The translations under genes were made by a program, and so were the position numbers. A DNA stretch of 64,000 bases from Nymphaea colorata (Eukaryota > Streptophyta > Magnoliopsida > Nymphaeales > Nymphaeaceae): contig NC_045139.1 of the NCBI RefSeq assembly GCF_008831285.2, forward strand, positions 33,453,706 to 33,517,705, read 5' to 3'. How positions within the stretch are numbered: position 1 is the stretch's first letter; each line of letters opens with the position of its first letter. Positions 9,852 to 21,088 of this stretch are shown here, in pieces. Below the pieces are notes generated by a model. It did not search any database. It was not told where the DNA came from and saw only the letters and a program-made list of their open reading frames with translations.

Positions 9852-12803
9852 TCAGTTGCTTGGAGCTCCTTCGACCTCACCAATGCTTTCGGCTTTCTCC
9901 CCATCTTCAGCCTTTCCAACCCTACAATTTTATAGAAAATCACCAGAAGGTTTAGAAGAAAAAAAACACATGTATGACTGCCATCAACTCAATGATGATC
10001 CTACCAAGTTAAGCTAGGTATTCGGTGTTCGAGATCAAAATTACAAATGTTCCTCTAAGAAATCACTGTGTTTCAGAGATACTTGCTGATAACAGGAAAT
10101 CAAATGTCATCTGGCTTCCTGCAAGGTGCTCGGGAGTAGATGACAGTAAAGCAAAAACAATAACACTGCACCAGACAGGAAAATATCCTCCAAAAAGGAG
10201 AGAATCGGCTATACAGGAAGCTACCGAGGAAAGTACTTGGAAAGCCTCCTTGGAGCATCTTTTCTTTGTAGGCAGCGCCCAAAACCCCGACCACACACAA
10301 CAGGCATGGAAGCAAAAAACTAACTTTTCCAATGACAAGATTGGCTTGAAGGTTTTGTCCTACTAAGTTCTGCATCTTTATTTTTCTGAATGATGCAAGT
10401 AAAAGCAGTCATGCTTATAGCAAAATCGATAGGTCAGCATATAACTAATTTGCACAATCACTTGCAGAAATATCTACAAAAGGGAACTTGATGTTGCACA
10501 GGTTTTTACCCCGAACAAGACTGGATAACTGATCCAAAGGCTCATTGAACTCAAAACAATTAAAAATCCAACATAAGGAGATATTTTATATTTTTATTAT
10601 TCTCTACACAAAAAGATCACATATTTCACCTAACGATAAGGAACAGACCAATACCTAGAAAGCTAGGGAATATAAGCTCATGAGCAAACCAATTAAAGAT
10701 TGTAAATATCAGGCAAAGTTGCGCAATACTAGGGAAATGATGAATATGATAAAACCAATAAATGCAATATCACAAGATTTGTGTAGTGTTGGAACTTTGG
10801 AAGATAACAGAAAATCCACCTAGTTATCATATCATGAGCACCTCATGTTGGCGCATGATTAAAATTCAAAAAACCAAGGATCAATCGTGTGATGCGCCAT
10901 CATTTAGGCCCTAGCTTTGATAATATGAAATATCATTTGCTGACAAACCACAGTAAATAAAAAACAAAAAAAGGCCAGAGAAGCCTGAAACCAAAAAATA
11001 TCAAATATAGTTTAAATGCAAGCGAACAGCCTCGTATTCGCAAAGGATTGCCATAGCGAAGAACATCAATGTATGTAGGAATGCTTGCTACACCTCCTAG
11101 CTCACTAACGATCAACAAAGGCAGATGGTGCTCCACAAAAGCAACGAAAGCAATATGTCCTCACTTCGAGGACATTTAATCAGTAGAAGACATCCAACTG
11201 GCTTCATTCCTCAACACCATAGACACTACGAATCGTCTTGGAATAAACAGTTTGTACCTATCAACGAATAAATTTCAAAAGCTTTGTACTAGTCATATCC
11301 ATAAAAAAGAAAATGAAAATCGTATTTTCAAGCAAAATTACTGTAATTTGAGAGACACAAACTCAACAGTTCGTTTAACAAAGGAAGCAATTATTAGCCC
11401 CAACAAAAATCGAATCGAAGGTCCAGCTTCAACCGATCTTACGCCTAAACGCTACACATGTAATAACAACATATCTGACCTGCAACCGGCACAGATTTTA
11501 GATTGACAATCAGATTTTCAAGAATTGGGTATTTCAGAAGCAGATAAATTATAACCAAAAAGCCAACATCTACAATTCAACACAAGCACGGAAAGCGAAA
11601 CGAAAATGAACCACAAGAGAAACTTGCTTACCTTCCAGGGCTATCGGTAGAATCAGGCTTCCTCCAACTCCTAACGGTCCTGTCGTCATGGGAACTCACC
11701 TTGCCATTCCCGAAATCTTTCCTACCGAAAGAACCATCGTTCCGCTCCAACCGCGGTGGCGAATCTACGTCCTTAATCTTCCCCGCCTCAAGCTTCTCGT
11801 CGATCTTCTTCCAATCCTGCCCCTTCTCCGCCAGGACCTCCTCCCTCGGCCTTGCCGCGCCAAACGGGTTCGAGCCCTTCGTCCTCTGTACTCCTGAAAC
11901 CTGCGCTGGTTGATCTGACTTCCCATCCAATGGCAGCGTCCTCGGCTGTAGGACGAGGCGAGGCCGGCCGCCATAGCCCATGCTTGAAACGTTGCTATCC
12001 TCCGTCTTCCGGCCCCACGAGTCGGAGGCAGCCCCTCCGTTGCTATCTTCCGCCTTCCGCCCCCATGAATTGGACCCTGCCGCTCCGCCAAACATCTCGA
12101 ACCCTGGTCGAGAGCGTCCCTCTCTCTCCCTGTAGCCACCAAACCCACCGCCGGAAGACGCAGATCTGCTCTTGTTAGAGCTCCAATTATCCGATTCGTC
12201 AGCCTTCGATTGCGACTCGAAGAAACCCCTTTCCCTGCGTTCCGGCAGCGGCTTTTTCCCGGCGCCCCAGTCGTCGATCTCATCTGCACGAGAAGGAGTG
12301 AACTCCCTCGCACCGCCAGCACCACCACCAATACCACCACCGCCGCGACCAGCCCCGTTACCGTATCCTCGGTCTCCTCCAGCGCCACCATCGCGGGAGA
12401 ACCCTTCCCGGCCATAAGATCTGAACCCCCCACCAAGCCTGCTGCGCTCGAGCTCCTCCGGGGAGCGCTGGCGAGGACCGGTGGGAAGCATGAGAAGCTC
12501 ATCGGGGGTGAGGCCCACGGATTCCGACCCGCGCGACCTCCCCGCGCCATGTGTGACGGCCTTGCCGGTGTTGAACTCGGAGAGGGACAAGGTCTGCCCC
12601 TTCTTCTTCCGGGAGGTCTTGGTGGCCGCGGCCATGGAGAGCGAAGGGAAGTCGGCAAGCGCCGCCTCGTCGGCTGCGACCGCCGCCGCCGCCTCCTCCT
12701 GTCGCCGCTGCTCCTGCTGCATCTGCTCGAGCGCCTCGCTCTCCTCCGCCTCGAGCGCCCACGCCCCTGGCTTCGCCCACACAGATGCCGTCGTCGTCGC
12801 CAT
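9852..12803 (-). CDS. eIF4B: Eukaryotic translation initiation factor 4B (plant type, 413 aa)
   Basis: Two exons on the minus strand: 12803-11632 (390 codons plus 2 nt) and 9921-9852, joined in frame by a 1,710-bp intron (donor AAG/GTAAGC, acceptor TTGTAG/G). The N-terminus has the plant eIF4B signature: SVWAKPGAWALEAEE, a Glu/Ala coiled stretch, FPSLSMAA and KKKGQTLSLSEF. Next come glycine/arginine-rich repeats, DDWGAGKKPLP and two SNSWGRK/SDSWGRK repeats, then RPRLVLQPRTLPL, GSNPFGAARPREEVLAEKGQDWKKIDEKLE, and an acidic tail ending EGAPSN. eIF4B stimulates the eIF4A/eIF4F RNA helicase and helps bring mRNA to the 40S subunit in the cytosol. Some family members as I recall them are longer (over 500 aa), so this is a compact one. 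A strong TATA box lies at 12894-12902. Confidence 0.9.
9922..11631 (-). other. Single eIF4B intron
   Basis: A 1.7-kb AT-rich intron separating the last 23 codons from the main exon. It contains only unsupported short open frames (for example 10025-10366 on the plus strand). No repeat or RNA gene was recognised. Confidence 0.8.
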
Positions 12804-12893
12804 TCTCTCTCTCTCTCTCTCTCTTAGCCTTCTTCTCCGGGTTCTCTTGCCTCTCGCCTTGTAATTTTCTTCCAGCCCTCATTTTCCCCTACC

Positions 12894-12902
12894 CTTTTAT
12901 AG
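12894..12902 (-). promoter_or_regulatory. TATA box of eIF4B
   Basis: CTATAAAAG on the minus strand, 91 bases before the start codon. It is followed by a purine-rich leader ending in a GAGA repeat (12805-12822) directly against the ATG. This is the best core promoter in the window. Confidence 0.75.
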
Positions 12903-14239
12903 GTAGAGAAACCCCTCAGGACTCCCCCAGAGAGTCCCACTGGATCCATATTTGTGGTTGCGAAACGGATCCGGATCCGAAGTGGGCTCTTCTGTTGCCC
13001 CTTCGTAATCAGAGCTGGATCCAGGTTGGAAAATCTGGCCCCGACTCCGGATTTTCTCTCTCTAAAGCTTATCCCAGGTTGGTCCTTATCTCAGCTTATA
13101 AATTTTATCCCTTTCTTTCCATGGCTTGAGTTTATCAACAAAATTTCCTTAAGTAAATGATAAATATATGTTTATAGAAAGTTGCTGATTATGAAAAGGA
13201 ATAACAAATAACTTGATACATGAAATACTATGTGATGAAGAACAAGGAATTGAAAGATAGAGATAGAGATAGAGATAGAGATAGAGATATTATGTTTTGG
13301 TCTCAGTTGCGGTTGGGAAGGTAAGAAGGTTTGGTTATAGTTGCTGGTAATGGATTTAATTGGGAACAGAAGTTTCAACCTACTTAGCTGTCTCCAGTTG
13401 CCACTTCTTTTATCCTTGATCCCAGCTGTCCCCAATCTCAATCTGCTGTTACAGATTGTCTCGAGACAAATTCTCTTGGATGCACAGTCATTATTTGTTG
13501 ACTTTTATGAGGAAGATTTGACTAACACCTAAAGCTTTCAACCAACTTTTGATTCCTTAAAGTATAGGGCTTGTTTTGGTGCGTTTCTTTAACTTGTGCA
13601 TCAGTGATCCTTCACTTACAGTACAGCACAAAACAGTGATTGGTCGCCTGTTAGCTCATACTCGATTCTTTTATATAACAACCCAACCCACTCTTAGACT
13701 CGAGCCCCTGGTCTGGCGGATCCCGACCCACCTCCTAGCAGTTTCGGCTTTAATCTTAAAAAAGATTGAAAACCATGACAATCTATTATGGTAATGACCC
13801 TTTTTATAAACCCTTGAAGATTCTTTATAATCTTCAATACGAGACTAAACATTTAAGGCGTTACATTTTGTGCCTTTTAACTTGGAATACTGAAATTGGG
13901 CATTAGGATGTGATGGGTTTGAAACAAAATGTCTTGTAGAATGTTATGTCTGCGGCTATCAAACACGAGTATGCTATGACCATTTGGGGTCAGATTTTGA
14001 GAATGGACCAACTTTGAACATTGATTTATTGACCACCGTCTCTTCTCAAATGGGTTTGACGCCTTTCCCTCATTGGTATTGAATATGCATTCTTAATGCG
14101 GAATTGATTAGAGTTTCAGTTCACAATTGGTCAAAACGGCTTCGTTATAAATATCGGTCTTATGTCAAAGGTTTCCAAGTGCTATGAGGTCACCGGTGGG
14201 CGTTGTTCGGACACAAAATGCATGAGATGTCAATGTACT

Positions 14240-14560
14240 GCTATTCAATTGAATTATTTCGGAAAAAAAATCAGATGTATAGAAAAAGAAAATTCAATAT
14301 TCAGCTACCAAATCGGATTGGATGCTGATTTTAAAAATAACATTCGATCAGATTTAGATTTGGATTCAGAGATACATAAATATGTGATTAGATTTAAATT
14401 CATATCAAATTTAGTTTTAAATAAATATCATGTATCAAATAGTAAAATTCTTGTTAAAATTTTGAATTCGGATTTAGATTGGTTCAGATTATAAAATCGG
14501 ATTTCAAATTAGGATTCAAATATGACCTTTTTTTTTATTTGTATTCAATATGAACACATG
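14240..14560. mobile_element. Degenerate hAT-like repeat with AATCGGATT motifs
   Basis: Many copies of GATTTAGATT, AATCGGATTGGAT and their complements, as in the element within the first gene's intron. Termini were not resolved; the family guess rests on motif style only. Confidence 0.35.
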
Positions 14561-14786
14561 AATATCTGAAAAATAACATGTCTTAAGTCCCATGTTCGTA
14601 GCATGCATGTTTTGTTTCAAGAAAAATAAATTGTATGGTTGTTGATTGAAAGTTAGACATGGCCATGATAATGTTTTCAATGATAAAACATAATGTTATT
14701 ATAAGATCACCACAAGAATGTATGTTTGAAAGAAAATGTCTTTTACGCTTATAATACAGGTTTCCAATAAAAGATGGTGCCCAAGG

Positions 14787-15132
14787 CAGAGGGATGAGAG
14801 TCGAATGTTCAACGAGTCGAGTCAACTCGAACTTGAAGTTAAATAAGTCGAGTTTGAGCGTAACTGATAACTCAAGTTTGTAAATAAGTAGAGTTCGGGT
14901 TGGATGAACTCGACTCGAATAGGCTTGTTTAACACTAATACTTATTTTAGTAATTCAAAATGGCTTAAATAAAAATGTGAAGATTTTAAACTTAAAATAT
15001 ATATTAAGGGACACAAACTTAAGCGAATCGAGCTGGAGCTCAAACTCGGTTGAGCAAGTCTATGTGAATCTAGTCGAGTTCGTGCTGGCAGAGCGTGAGC
15101 TGGGCTTGCTCGTTGTACATCCCTACTGGTAA
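14787..15132. mobile_element. Non-autonomous hAT-like element (MITE)
   Basis: The left end is CAGAGGGATGAGAG and the inverted right end reads CAGTAGGGATGTACAACGAG; both resemble hAT termini. The interior is packed with GAGTCGAG/CTCGACTC and GAGCTCAAACTCG subterminal motifs. The 8-bp flanks are GCCCAAGG (14779-14786) and GTCCAAGG (15133-15140), a 7/8 match that suits the hAT target duplication if the right boundary is at 15132. No transposase is encoded. Confidence 0.6.
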
Positions 15133-15139
15133 GTCCAAG

Positions 15140-15290
15140 GTTGTGTCAAAGGCCTAACTGCAGGACAACGTACCTTCATTTTGGTGTTATACCTTATCCT
15201 AAGGCTTAAAGGGAATGACGCGCCCTCAAAAATGGAACTCATGACCTGTGATAGATATGTTTGTCAGTCCAACCAACTATACAAAACTCA
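15140..15290 (-). mobile_element. Possible tRNA-derived SINE relic
   Basis: Read on the minus strand, an A-box-like TATAGTTGGTTGGAC is followed about 25 bases later by a B-box-like GGTCATGAGTTCCATTT. The layout matches the SINE copies near 43.7, 55.4 and 59.3 kb but is more diverged. Confidence 0.4.
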
Positions 15291-16225
15291 TATCACTAAA
15301 TTGGGAGCAAAAACCAAAACATTAAAAATTGATTGCTAAAATATTTTTTTATCTAATTTAACCATGTAGATATGATATTAATAATGTTTTAATGAGAATC
15401 ATACACTAAGTTAAGTCATTTTTTTGAGTTTAACATGTTTTTCTAATAATAAAAAGATAAGCGGTTCTTATGGCACTAAATTTTTGATAGTTTAAAAATA
15501 AGTTTTTTTCTTAAAAATAACTTTGAATTAAAACATGTTTTATGTTGAATGGTATGGAAATTTCAGGGGCTCATTTATATTTCATTATATATATATATGG
15601 TATGGAAATTGGTAGTTAAATGACGATATGGTAGTATGAAATTTATATTAAAGTCAACTCTCCATGAACTACAGTTCAAAAGTTCTAAATGGAAAAGTAC
15701 GCATCAATTCCAATAATTAAATAAGACCCATTATTCCTAACTTTTTTGTCAGGCAAAATGCTTGGAGAGTTTTAAGCTTATGGTCATAAAAGTAGTTTCT
15801 CCAAGAAATAAATAAAATAAAATTTGGAATAAAATGGAGAAAAACGCGGTGTGGAAATTCTTGAGAATTAAGAAATGAAAAATAAAATTATAATAATTCC
15901 GACGACGGCTTCAATTTCTAAGGTTCCTGGCATTGTCCGGCCACGAGACAAGCTTAAGAATCACGCAAATATTTCAAGTGGATCTTGAAATATTTTTCTT
16001 GAGTGCGCTTGGATCACTTACATTTTTAATAAAAAAAAATCAAAAGCAACTATTAGAGTACTTCTATTTAGAACTTGGATACATGCGTTTTAATATGATA
16101 TTTGATTCCTTTGTCTTTGAAACGTAGAAATCCATCGTCCCTCTCCACGTTCAAGTTGTCTTACCCCACAAAGATGGAAGGGAAAGAGGGGTTTTTTAGT
16201 ACTTGTTTGTAAGCCGGATCGGAGC

Positions 16226-16560
16226 ACTGCTGGATACTTGGTACCAGGTCCAACTTGGGCCCTGGCTCGAAAAAAAAGGAATTATCAGACCAGCTCGGGT
16301 CGGCCCGAGAGCTCGGGTCGGCCTGATATGCTCGGGTGAGCCTGACAATGAGTTTTTAAAATTTTTTATTAATTTATGTACATATTTATTATGATTAATT
16401 ATATTTATATAATTGTTTATTTTAAAATATATTTTTAAATTTAATCGGGCCAAGCTCAAGCTCGGGTTTTCCGAGTCGTGCAAGGCCCGAGCATGGGTTT
16501 TGGATGTCGGGCAGGCCTGGCCCGACCCATTATCAGGTCAGGCCAGGCCGACCTGATGCC
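16226..16560. repeat. GGCCCGAG/CTCGGGTC-rich repeat
   Basis: Two GC-rich blocks of CTCGGGT, GGCCCGAG and GGCCTGAC motifs (16285-16340 and 16443-16560) surround an AT-rich centre. The structure is like the element at 57.8-58.0 kb and suggests a hAT-like MITE with GC-rich subterminal repeats. Confidence 0.4.
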
Positions 16561-16625
16561 CAAGCTTACTTGTTTGAGAGGTGAGAAATCAGATTTGAGA
16601 TCAACGCTGTTTGATAGCTTCATAT

Positions 16626-16674
16626 CAATAGCGGAGCTACCATGGGGCTGGTGTGGGCAATTGCCCACCTCAGC
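16626..16674 (+). repeat. Palindromic-core repeat copy (terminus CAATAGCGGAGCTAC)
   Basis: CAATAGCGGAGCTAC leads into GGGCTGGTGTGGGCAATTG and its mirror CCCACCTCAGCC. It is a direct relative of the copies at 17037 and 46891, and of the inverted copy at 58998. Confidence 0.6.
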
Positions 16675-17036
16675 CTATATAAACTTTTGTAAAAGTTTTT
16701 ATTTATCACATGTTGGACTCAGACCTAGCTATATAAGGTGCCAACACCCGACTCATGTCAATGCCCTGTAGTTCATCCAACCAATTGTAATAATTTAGAC
16801 ATCATATCCAAGTACGATATGAAGCCACATAAACATGTCATTTAAACTCACCAGACCGACTCGATACAATTTGAATCTAGCGATAAAGAAAGAAACAGAA
16901 CAGATGATAATCTTCCATTGCATAAGTACTAAGACCATAGGTTTTCCAATGTAAAGATCAATATTTAACTGCTCGGATCTGAATAACTTCTGGAAAATCT
17001 TATAGAATTTTAGCATCATTGATCCTATCTTGCAGT

Positions 17037-17085
17037 CAATAGCAGAGCCACATGTGGACTGCTGCAGGCATTTGTTCACGCCAGC
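17037..17085 (+). repeat. Palindromic-core repeat copy (diverged)
   Basis: CAATAGCAGAGCCACATGTGG followed by GGCATTTGTTCACGCCAGCC. It has the same order of motifs and the same orientation as the copy 411 bases upstream. Confidence 0.5.
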
Positions 17086-17336
17086 CGCAAAATTTCTTGA
17101 TCTTTTGTATTAATTCCCTCAACAATTTTCTAGCTTGTATAGGTTAGCCTCCCTAAGAATTTAAAATTGTTGGAATTAATGTTCCTAAGAATCTAAAATT
17201 ATTCAGCATAGAATTTCTGGATCCGTTGTTGATTTTAATATTGTATCAGACTTTATGGCCCATTTAGATGGAGGTTAAGGAAAAGAAATTGATGAGAAGG
17301 GTAGTCAATTCTGTATTTTATTGGTTGATTAAGAAG

Positions 17337-17351
<15 letters not shown>

Positions 17352-17380
<29 letters not shown>

Positions 17381-17381
17381 A
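17352..17381. repeat. (TA)n microsatellite after an A-tract
   Basis: About 15 A residues run into about 15 TA units. Confidence 0.9.
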
Positions 17382-17501
17382 CTTTTTTTTCCTTATACAA
17401 ACCAACTATAGGAATGGATGGTAAAAAAAAATTTGATGAAAATCTTTGATCGGGAACATGAGAGACAACAAATACTTGAGTGGAGCGGCTGGACCCATGA
17501 A

Positions 17502-17557
<56 letters not shown>
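17502..17557. repeat. (CT)n(TA)n compound microsatellite
   Basis: A CT run passes directly into a TA run, the same junction type as at 52120 and 54692. Confidence 0.92.
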
Positions 17558-17559
<2 letters not shown>

Positions 17560-18500
17560 ACTGAATTGAATTCTAGGAGATGAACAGTTGAACCTATCTT
17601 AAGCTAGGATCTTTTGATGACATAAATCAATAGCTGACTTCTATTTAGCATCTTTTGTCATACCTTTTTTCGTATGGAAACCAAAGAAAACAGTTTTTTT
17701 TTTTTTTCAGTCCGTAACGGAAGATTACATCTTTCGCAATCTATCATTAGATCAGCCAACATAATTTTGTTTTACCTTTCCCTCATTAATGCTCTACAAG
17801 AGAAAAGGAGGAAAAAAATCAACCTGTGGTAAGTTTCTAAATTCTTTTCCGTCGGAAAGCACCAATACATAATAAAATAAAAATTAAAATAAGAGTATGA
17901 ACTCAAGATATAAAACAAACAAACTACAATAGTGATAGGTAGTTTAATAATTGGAATCAATCTACTTTCCATATTTCAAAAAGCCATTCACAATTGCTTC
18001 ATTGTTATGGTTGAGCGGAGCTTCCTACAACCCAGAATAAGGCCGAAACCTCCAGCCAACCTTTTATTCATCAAGGTACATGACTTGCTTTTGACCTGCC
18101 GTGCTTCAGCTGCCATGTCTGTAGCCCCCTCCAACAATTGAGTCATTGTTGATAATATGAAATATGTCTTTCAAGAGCCGATTAAAATAAAAGACAAGGA
18201 ACTTAAAAATCGAAAGTACCAAAGATGAGGATGAGGCTCATTGGGACAATTCGAGGGCTGGCAAAGGCCGTGTCCACCTCGACCCCCTTCCAGCTGACGA
18301 TTTTGAAAATTTAAAAATCACCTGCTATATATTTAATTTTTTTTATTTTAGCCCCTGTAATAATTTTGAAAAACTATAGTAACTTGTGACAATGGCCAGT
18401 GTAAGAATTAAAAAAAAAATACATTAGCCCCCATGACAATTAGTTTCTTAATTGTGCAGCCCTCCAAAGACAAAAATTCTGGCTCTAACCTTGTAACTAA

Positions 18501-18837
18501 GGGGGCGTTTAAAAATGAGAACTGCATTATCAAACAAAGAATTTGATTATAGAATTATAATCTCATTCCGTAGCCAAAATTGTAGCATATGGTTTCACAT
18601 TAGGGGTGAAATTATTATTCAAAAATTTTGAAATTTTTTCATCTTTCTTTGGGGCACAAAACATGAAAAAAACCTTAATTTATGATTTATAGAATTTTAA
18701 TTCACTTTTCATCAAACAAGTTATTTTTAACTGAAAATCAAAATTTCATACTATCAAGGAAAATTGGAATTGGAATGAAAGATGGAAATTTGATTATGAA
18801 ATTTTTAATTCGAAATAATATGACATCAAACGCCTCC
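18501..18837. mobile_element. MITE with GGGGGCGTTT termini (Harbinger/Tourist-like or hAT-like)
   Basis: The left end GGGGGCGTTTAAAAATGA and the inverted right end GGAGGCGTTTGATGTCAT form imperfect terminal inverted repeats enclosing 337 bp. The interior is AT-rich and partly self-complementary (AATTTTGAAATTTT-like tracts). No clear target duplication was seen, so the superfamily is not settled. Confidence 0.55.
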
Positions 18838-19490
18838 AAGTGATAACTTAAGGAAGGAGTGGTGAACTATCCCATGAGATGCCAAAAGCATGGTCAAGAG
18901 ACTCATGACCTACTCATAATCGAACCGAAGCTGCGGATCACACACTTGGGTCCAGCAGAGCATCTTATAGGGCTGGACCTAGGTCCAGCCTCAGCCTCAT
19001 TATTAGTGTAGAACCTATAAGACCGTGTCAAAAGTTGCCCGCAAAGGCCCACGTGTGGCTCCCCATTGGCTTTGATATCACATGATATAAGAAGGCTGAA
19101 TTAAAGTTTAATTTTGATAGGAGCTAAAATATCATTTTTTAAAAATTTTATATAAGATAAATAAATTTTTTTAAAATTTACGAGGTCCCATGCATGCCCT
19201 TCCGTGGCTCTGCCCCTAGCTGGGAGCCTCACCAAGTGCAGAACCTCATTTTGAGTGTAAAAAAATTGGCTTGCCTCGTCTAGTGCATAACCCAATTTTG
19301 AGTATAAAGAAATGAGCGCGACTTGAGCATTATGGTATTCTATTTGGGTCAATGAAATTTGATATTAAACAACATGGTACAAGTAACACATATTGAAATA
19401 AAAGCTTTGATTTTACCATTACCACTACATGAATCCGGTATGAAAGGAGAAGCCATCTTATGTCACATTCCCCTACTTGTACATTTCTCC

Positions 19491-19511
19491 GCCGGCCGGC
19501 CGGCCGGCCGG
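19491..19511. repeat. (CCGG)n short tandem run
   Basis: Five or so GCCG/GCCGG units in otherwise AT-rich DNA; a CpG-dense, self-complementary tract. Confidence 0.85.
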
Positions 19512-20424
19512 ACTGCCGGGAAATGTGTAAATAAGGTTATAAGGGTAGCATAAGACGCCCTCTTAACGTGTATAGATTGCTCCAATATAAATAAGGTAAA
19601 GTTATATTATCTTTTTTTTTTAAATATACGAAATATGAATATCTTATTATTTTTATTGCGACTCTATTCCTAGTGTTTGTGCGATTCGTTCATAATCACA
19701 AAAATAAGACCTAACATTCTTCATTTTTCTGATAAAACTATATATTTTAGCGGATGTTGCTGACTGTCAAACAAAAAAATATCGCCTATGAAAAAATTCC
19801 AGAAAATCCTTCCGGAAATTATGTCCTGAAAATTGGAAACTGGAAAAGGGGTTCTTGGTAATTAATCCCGTACCGAGAAATAAATATCTTCGTATGATTC
19901 ACACGGTTTCAATTCTATCTATTTTATTATCCTGACATGAACTAGTAATAAATGGCTGAAAACCGGCCGTCCTCTGCCCCCTCATAAAAGCAGACCGACC
20001 ATTTTCGCCACCTACCCTCATCCTCGTCCCTAAGTAACGTAAATATCCCTTTCCTTGACCCAACACAATCCCAAGGGTTCTATCGTCATATCACGAAGCA
20101 ACGCTGCTACCAATCCACCAAGGCCAGCAGTTGCTACCGCTAAAACGGTGCCATGTCCATTTCCAAATGACAGAACTACCACCAGTGAATTGCTCATATT
20201 CCCCGACCTTGGTTTCCCAAGTCAAACGCCCAATCCGTCCTATTATGGTCACAGAGCGGCATCTTTTTGCCCTCGTTCCGCGAATAACTCTTCGAGAGAA
20301 TATTCCAAGCCGAGAAGCGGCCTGCGGTTAGCTTAACCTAACCCTCCGGTCAATTTCAAACCCTGGTTAAGCGAACCACTCAGCACGGTCCACGCCCGGA
20401 AACCTAGGCTATTTCCGATCCTGC

Positions 20425-20430
20425 CACGTG
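20425..20430 (+). promoter_or_regulatory. G-box upstream of cyclophilin
   Basis: GCCACGTGG contains a perfect CACGTG core about 60 bases before the TATA box. G-boxes bind plant bZIP and bHLH factors and are linked to light, ABA and stress control. Only the sequence and position support it. Confidence 0.5.
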
Positions 20431-20487
20431 GAATCAAATCGACGGTCCCGGTTGAACGAAGCGAGATATCAACCTCACGGCCATCGT

Positions 20488-20494
20488 TATATAA
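20488..20494 (+). promoter_or_regulatory. TATA box of the cyclophilin gene
   Basis: TATATAA lies 76-82 bases before the start codon, consistent with a leader of about 50 bases. Confidence 0.65.
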
Positions 20495-20569
20495 GCTCCC
20501 CGTCGGATTCCCGCACAGATCATCGGAAAAAAGCCGTAGCCCGGAAACCGAGAACCCTCTGCGAAAAAC

Positions 20570-21088
20570 ATGGCCGGTAACCCTCGTGTTTTCTTCGACA
20601 TGACCGTCGGCGGAGCCCCCGCCGGCCGGATCGTGATGGAGCTTTTCGCCGACGTGACGCCGCGGACGGCCGAGAACTTCCGCGCGCTCTGTACGGGCGA
20701 GAAGGGCGTCGGCCGCTCCGGCAAGCCCCTCCACTACAAGGGGTCCAGCTTCCACCGCGTGATCCCCAACTTCATGTGCCAGGGAGGCGACTTCACCGCC
20801 GGGAACGGCACCGGCGGCGAGTCGATTTACGGCTCCAAGTTCGCTGACGAGAACTTCATCAAGAAGCACACCGGCCCCGGCATCCTCTCCATGGCCAACG
20901 CCGGCCCCGGAACCAACGGATCTCAGTTCTTCATCTGCACCGTCAAGACCGAGTGGCTGGACGGAAAGCACGTCGTGTTCGGCCAGGTCGTGGAGGGAAT
21001 GGACGTCGTCCGCGCGATAGAGAAGGTCGGCTCTTCCTCGGGCCGGACCTCGAAGCCCGTCGTTGTCGCCGACTGCGGCCAGCTGTGA
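20570..21088 (+). CDS. CYP18: Cytosolic cyclophilin, peptidyl-prolyl cis-trans isomerase (172 aa)
   Basis: An intronless, GC-rich, full-length frame. It catalyses cis-trans isomerisation of Xaa-Pro bonds and is the cyclosporin A target type. The catalytic and ligand residues are present: R63 and F68 in FHRVIPNF, Q71 in QGGDF, W129 and H134 in [11 protein letters not shown]. The plant-specific loop insertion is visible at about residues 47-53 (VGRSGKP), with C41 and C169 in the positions of the redox-active pair of plant cyclophilins. There is no signal or transit peptide, so the location is cytosol or nucleus. The length matches the CYP18/CYP19 class. The symbol denotes the class; the exact orthologue cannot be told. 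A TATA box and a G-box lie upstream. Confidence 0.97.
   Translation: MAGNPRVFFDMTVGGAPAGRIVMELFADVTPRTAENFRALCTGEKGVGRSGKPLHYKGSSFHRVIPNFMCQGGDFTAGNGTGGESIYGSKFADENFIKKHTGPGILSMANAGPGTNGSQFFICTVKTEWLDGKHVVFGQVVEGMDVVRAIEKVGSSSGRTSKPVVVADCGQL

Larger units (their letters stand above)
12804..20569. other. Gene-poor region between eIF4B and cyclophilin; repeats only
   Basis: Starts and ends with the two divergent promoters. In between, GGATCCGGATCC-rich DNA at about 12930-13070, an (AGATAG)n run at 13255-13289, relics of hAT-like elements, one SINE relic, palindromic-core repeats, microsatellites and a MITE can be seen and are listed separately. No open frame has coding features. Confidence 0.65.

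Noticed and set aside
12210-12827. 205-codon plus-strand open frame over eIF4B
   Set aside because: Antisense shadow of GC-rich coding sequence with no motif of its own.
13640-13740. GGGCTCGAGTCTAAG-type sequence resembling a pol III B-box
   Set aside because: No convincing A-box or tRNA fold, and it could not be tied to the SINE family seen elsewhere.
20333-20971. 212-codon minus-strand open frame over cyclophilin
   Set aside because: Antisense shadow; high GC removes stop codons by chance.
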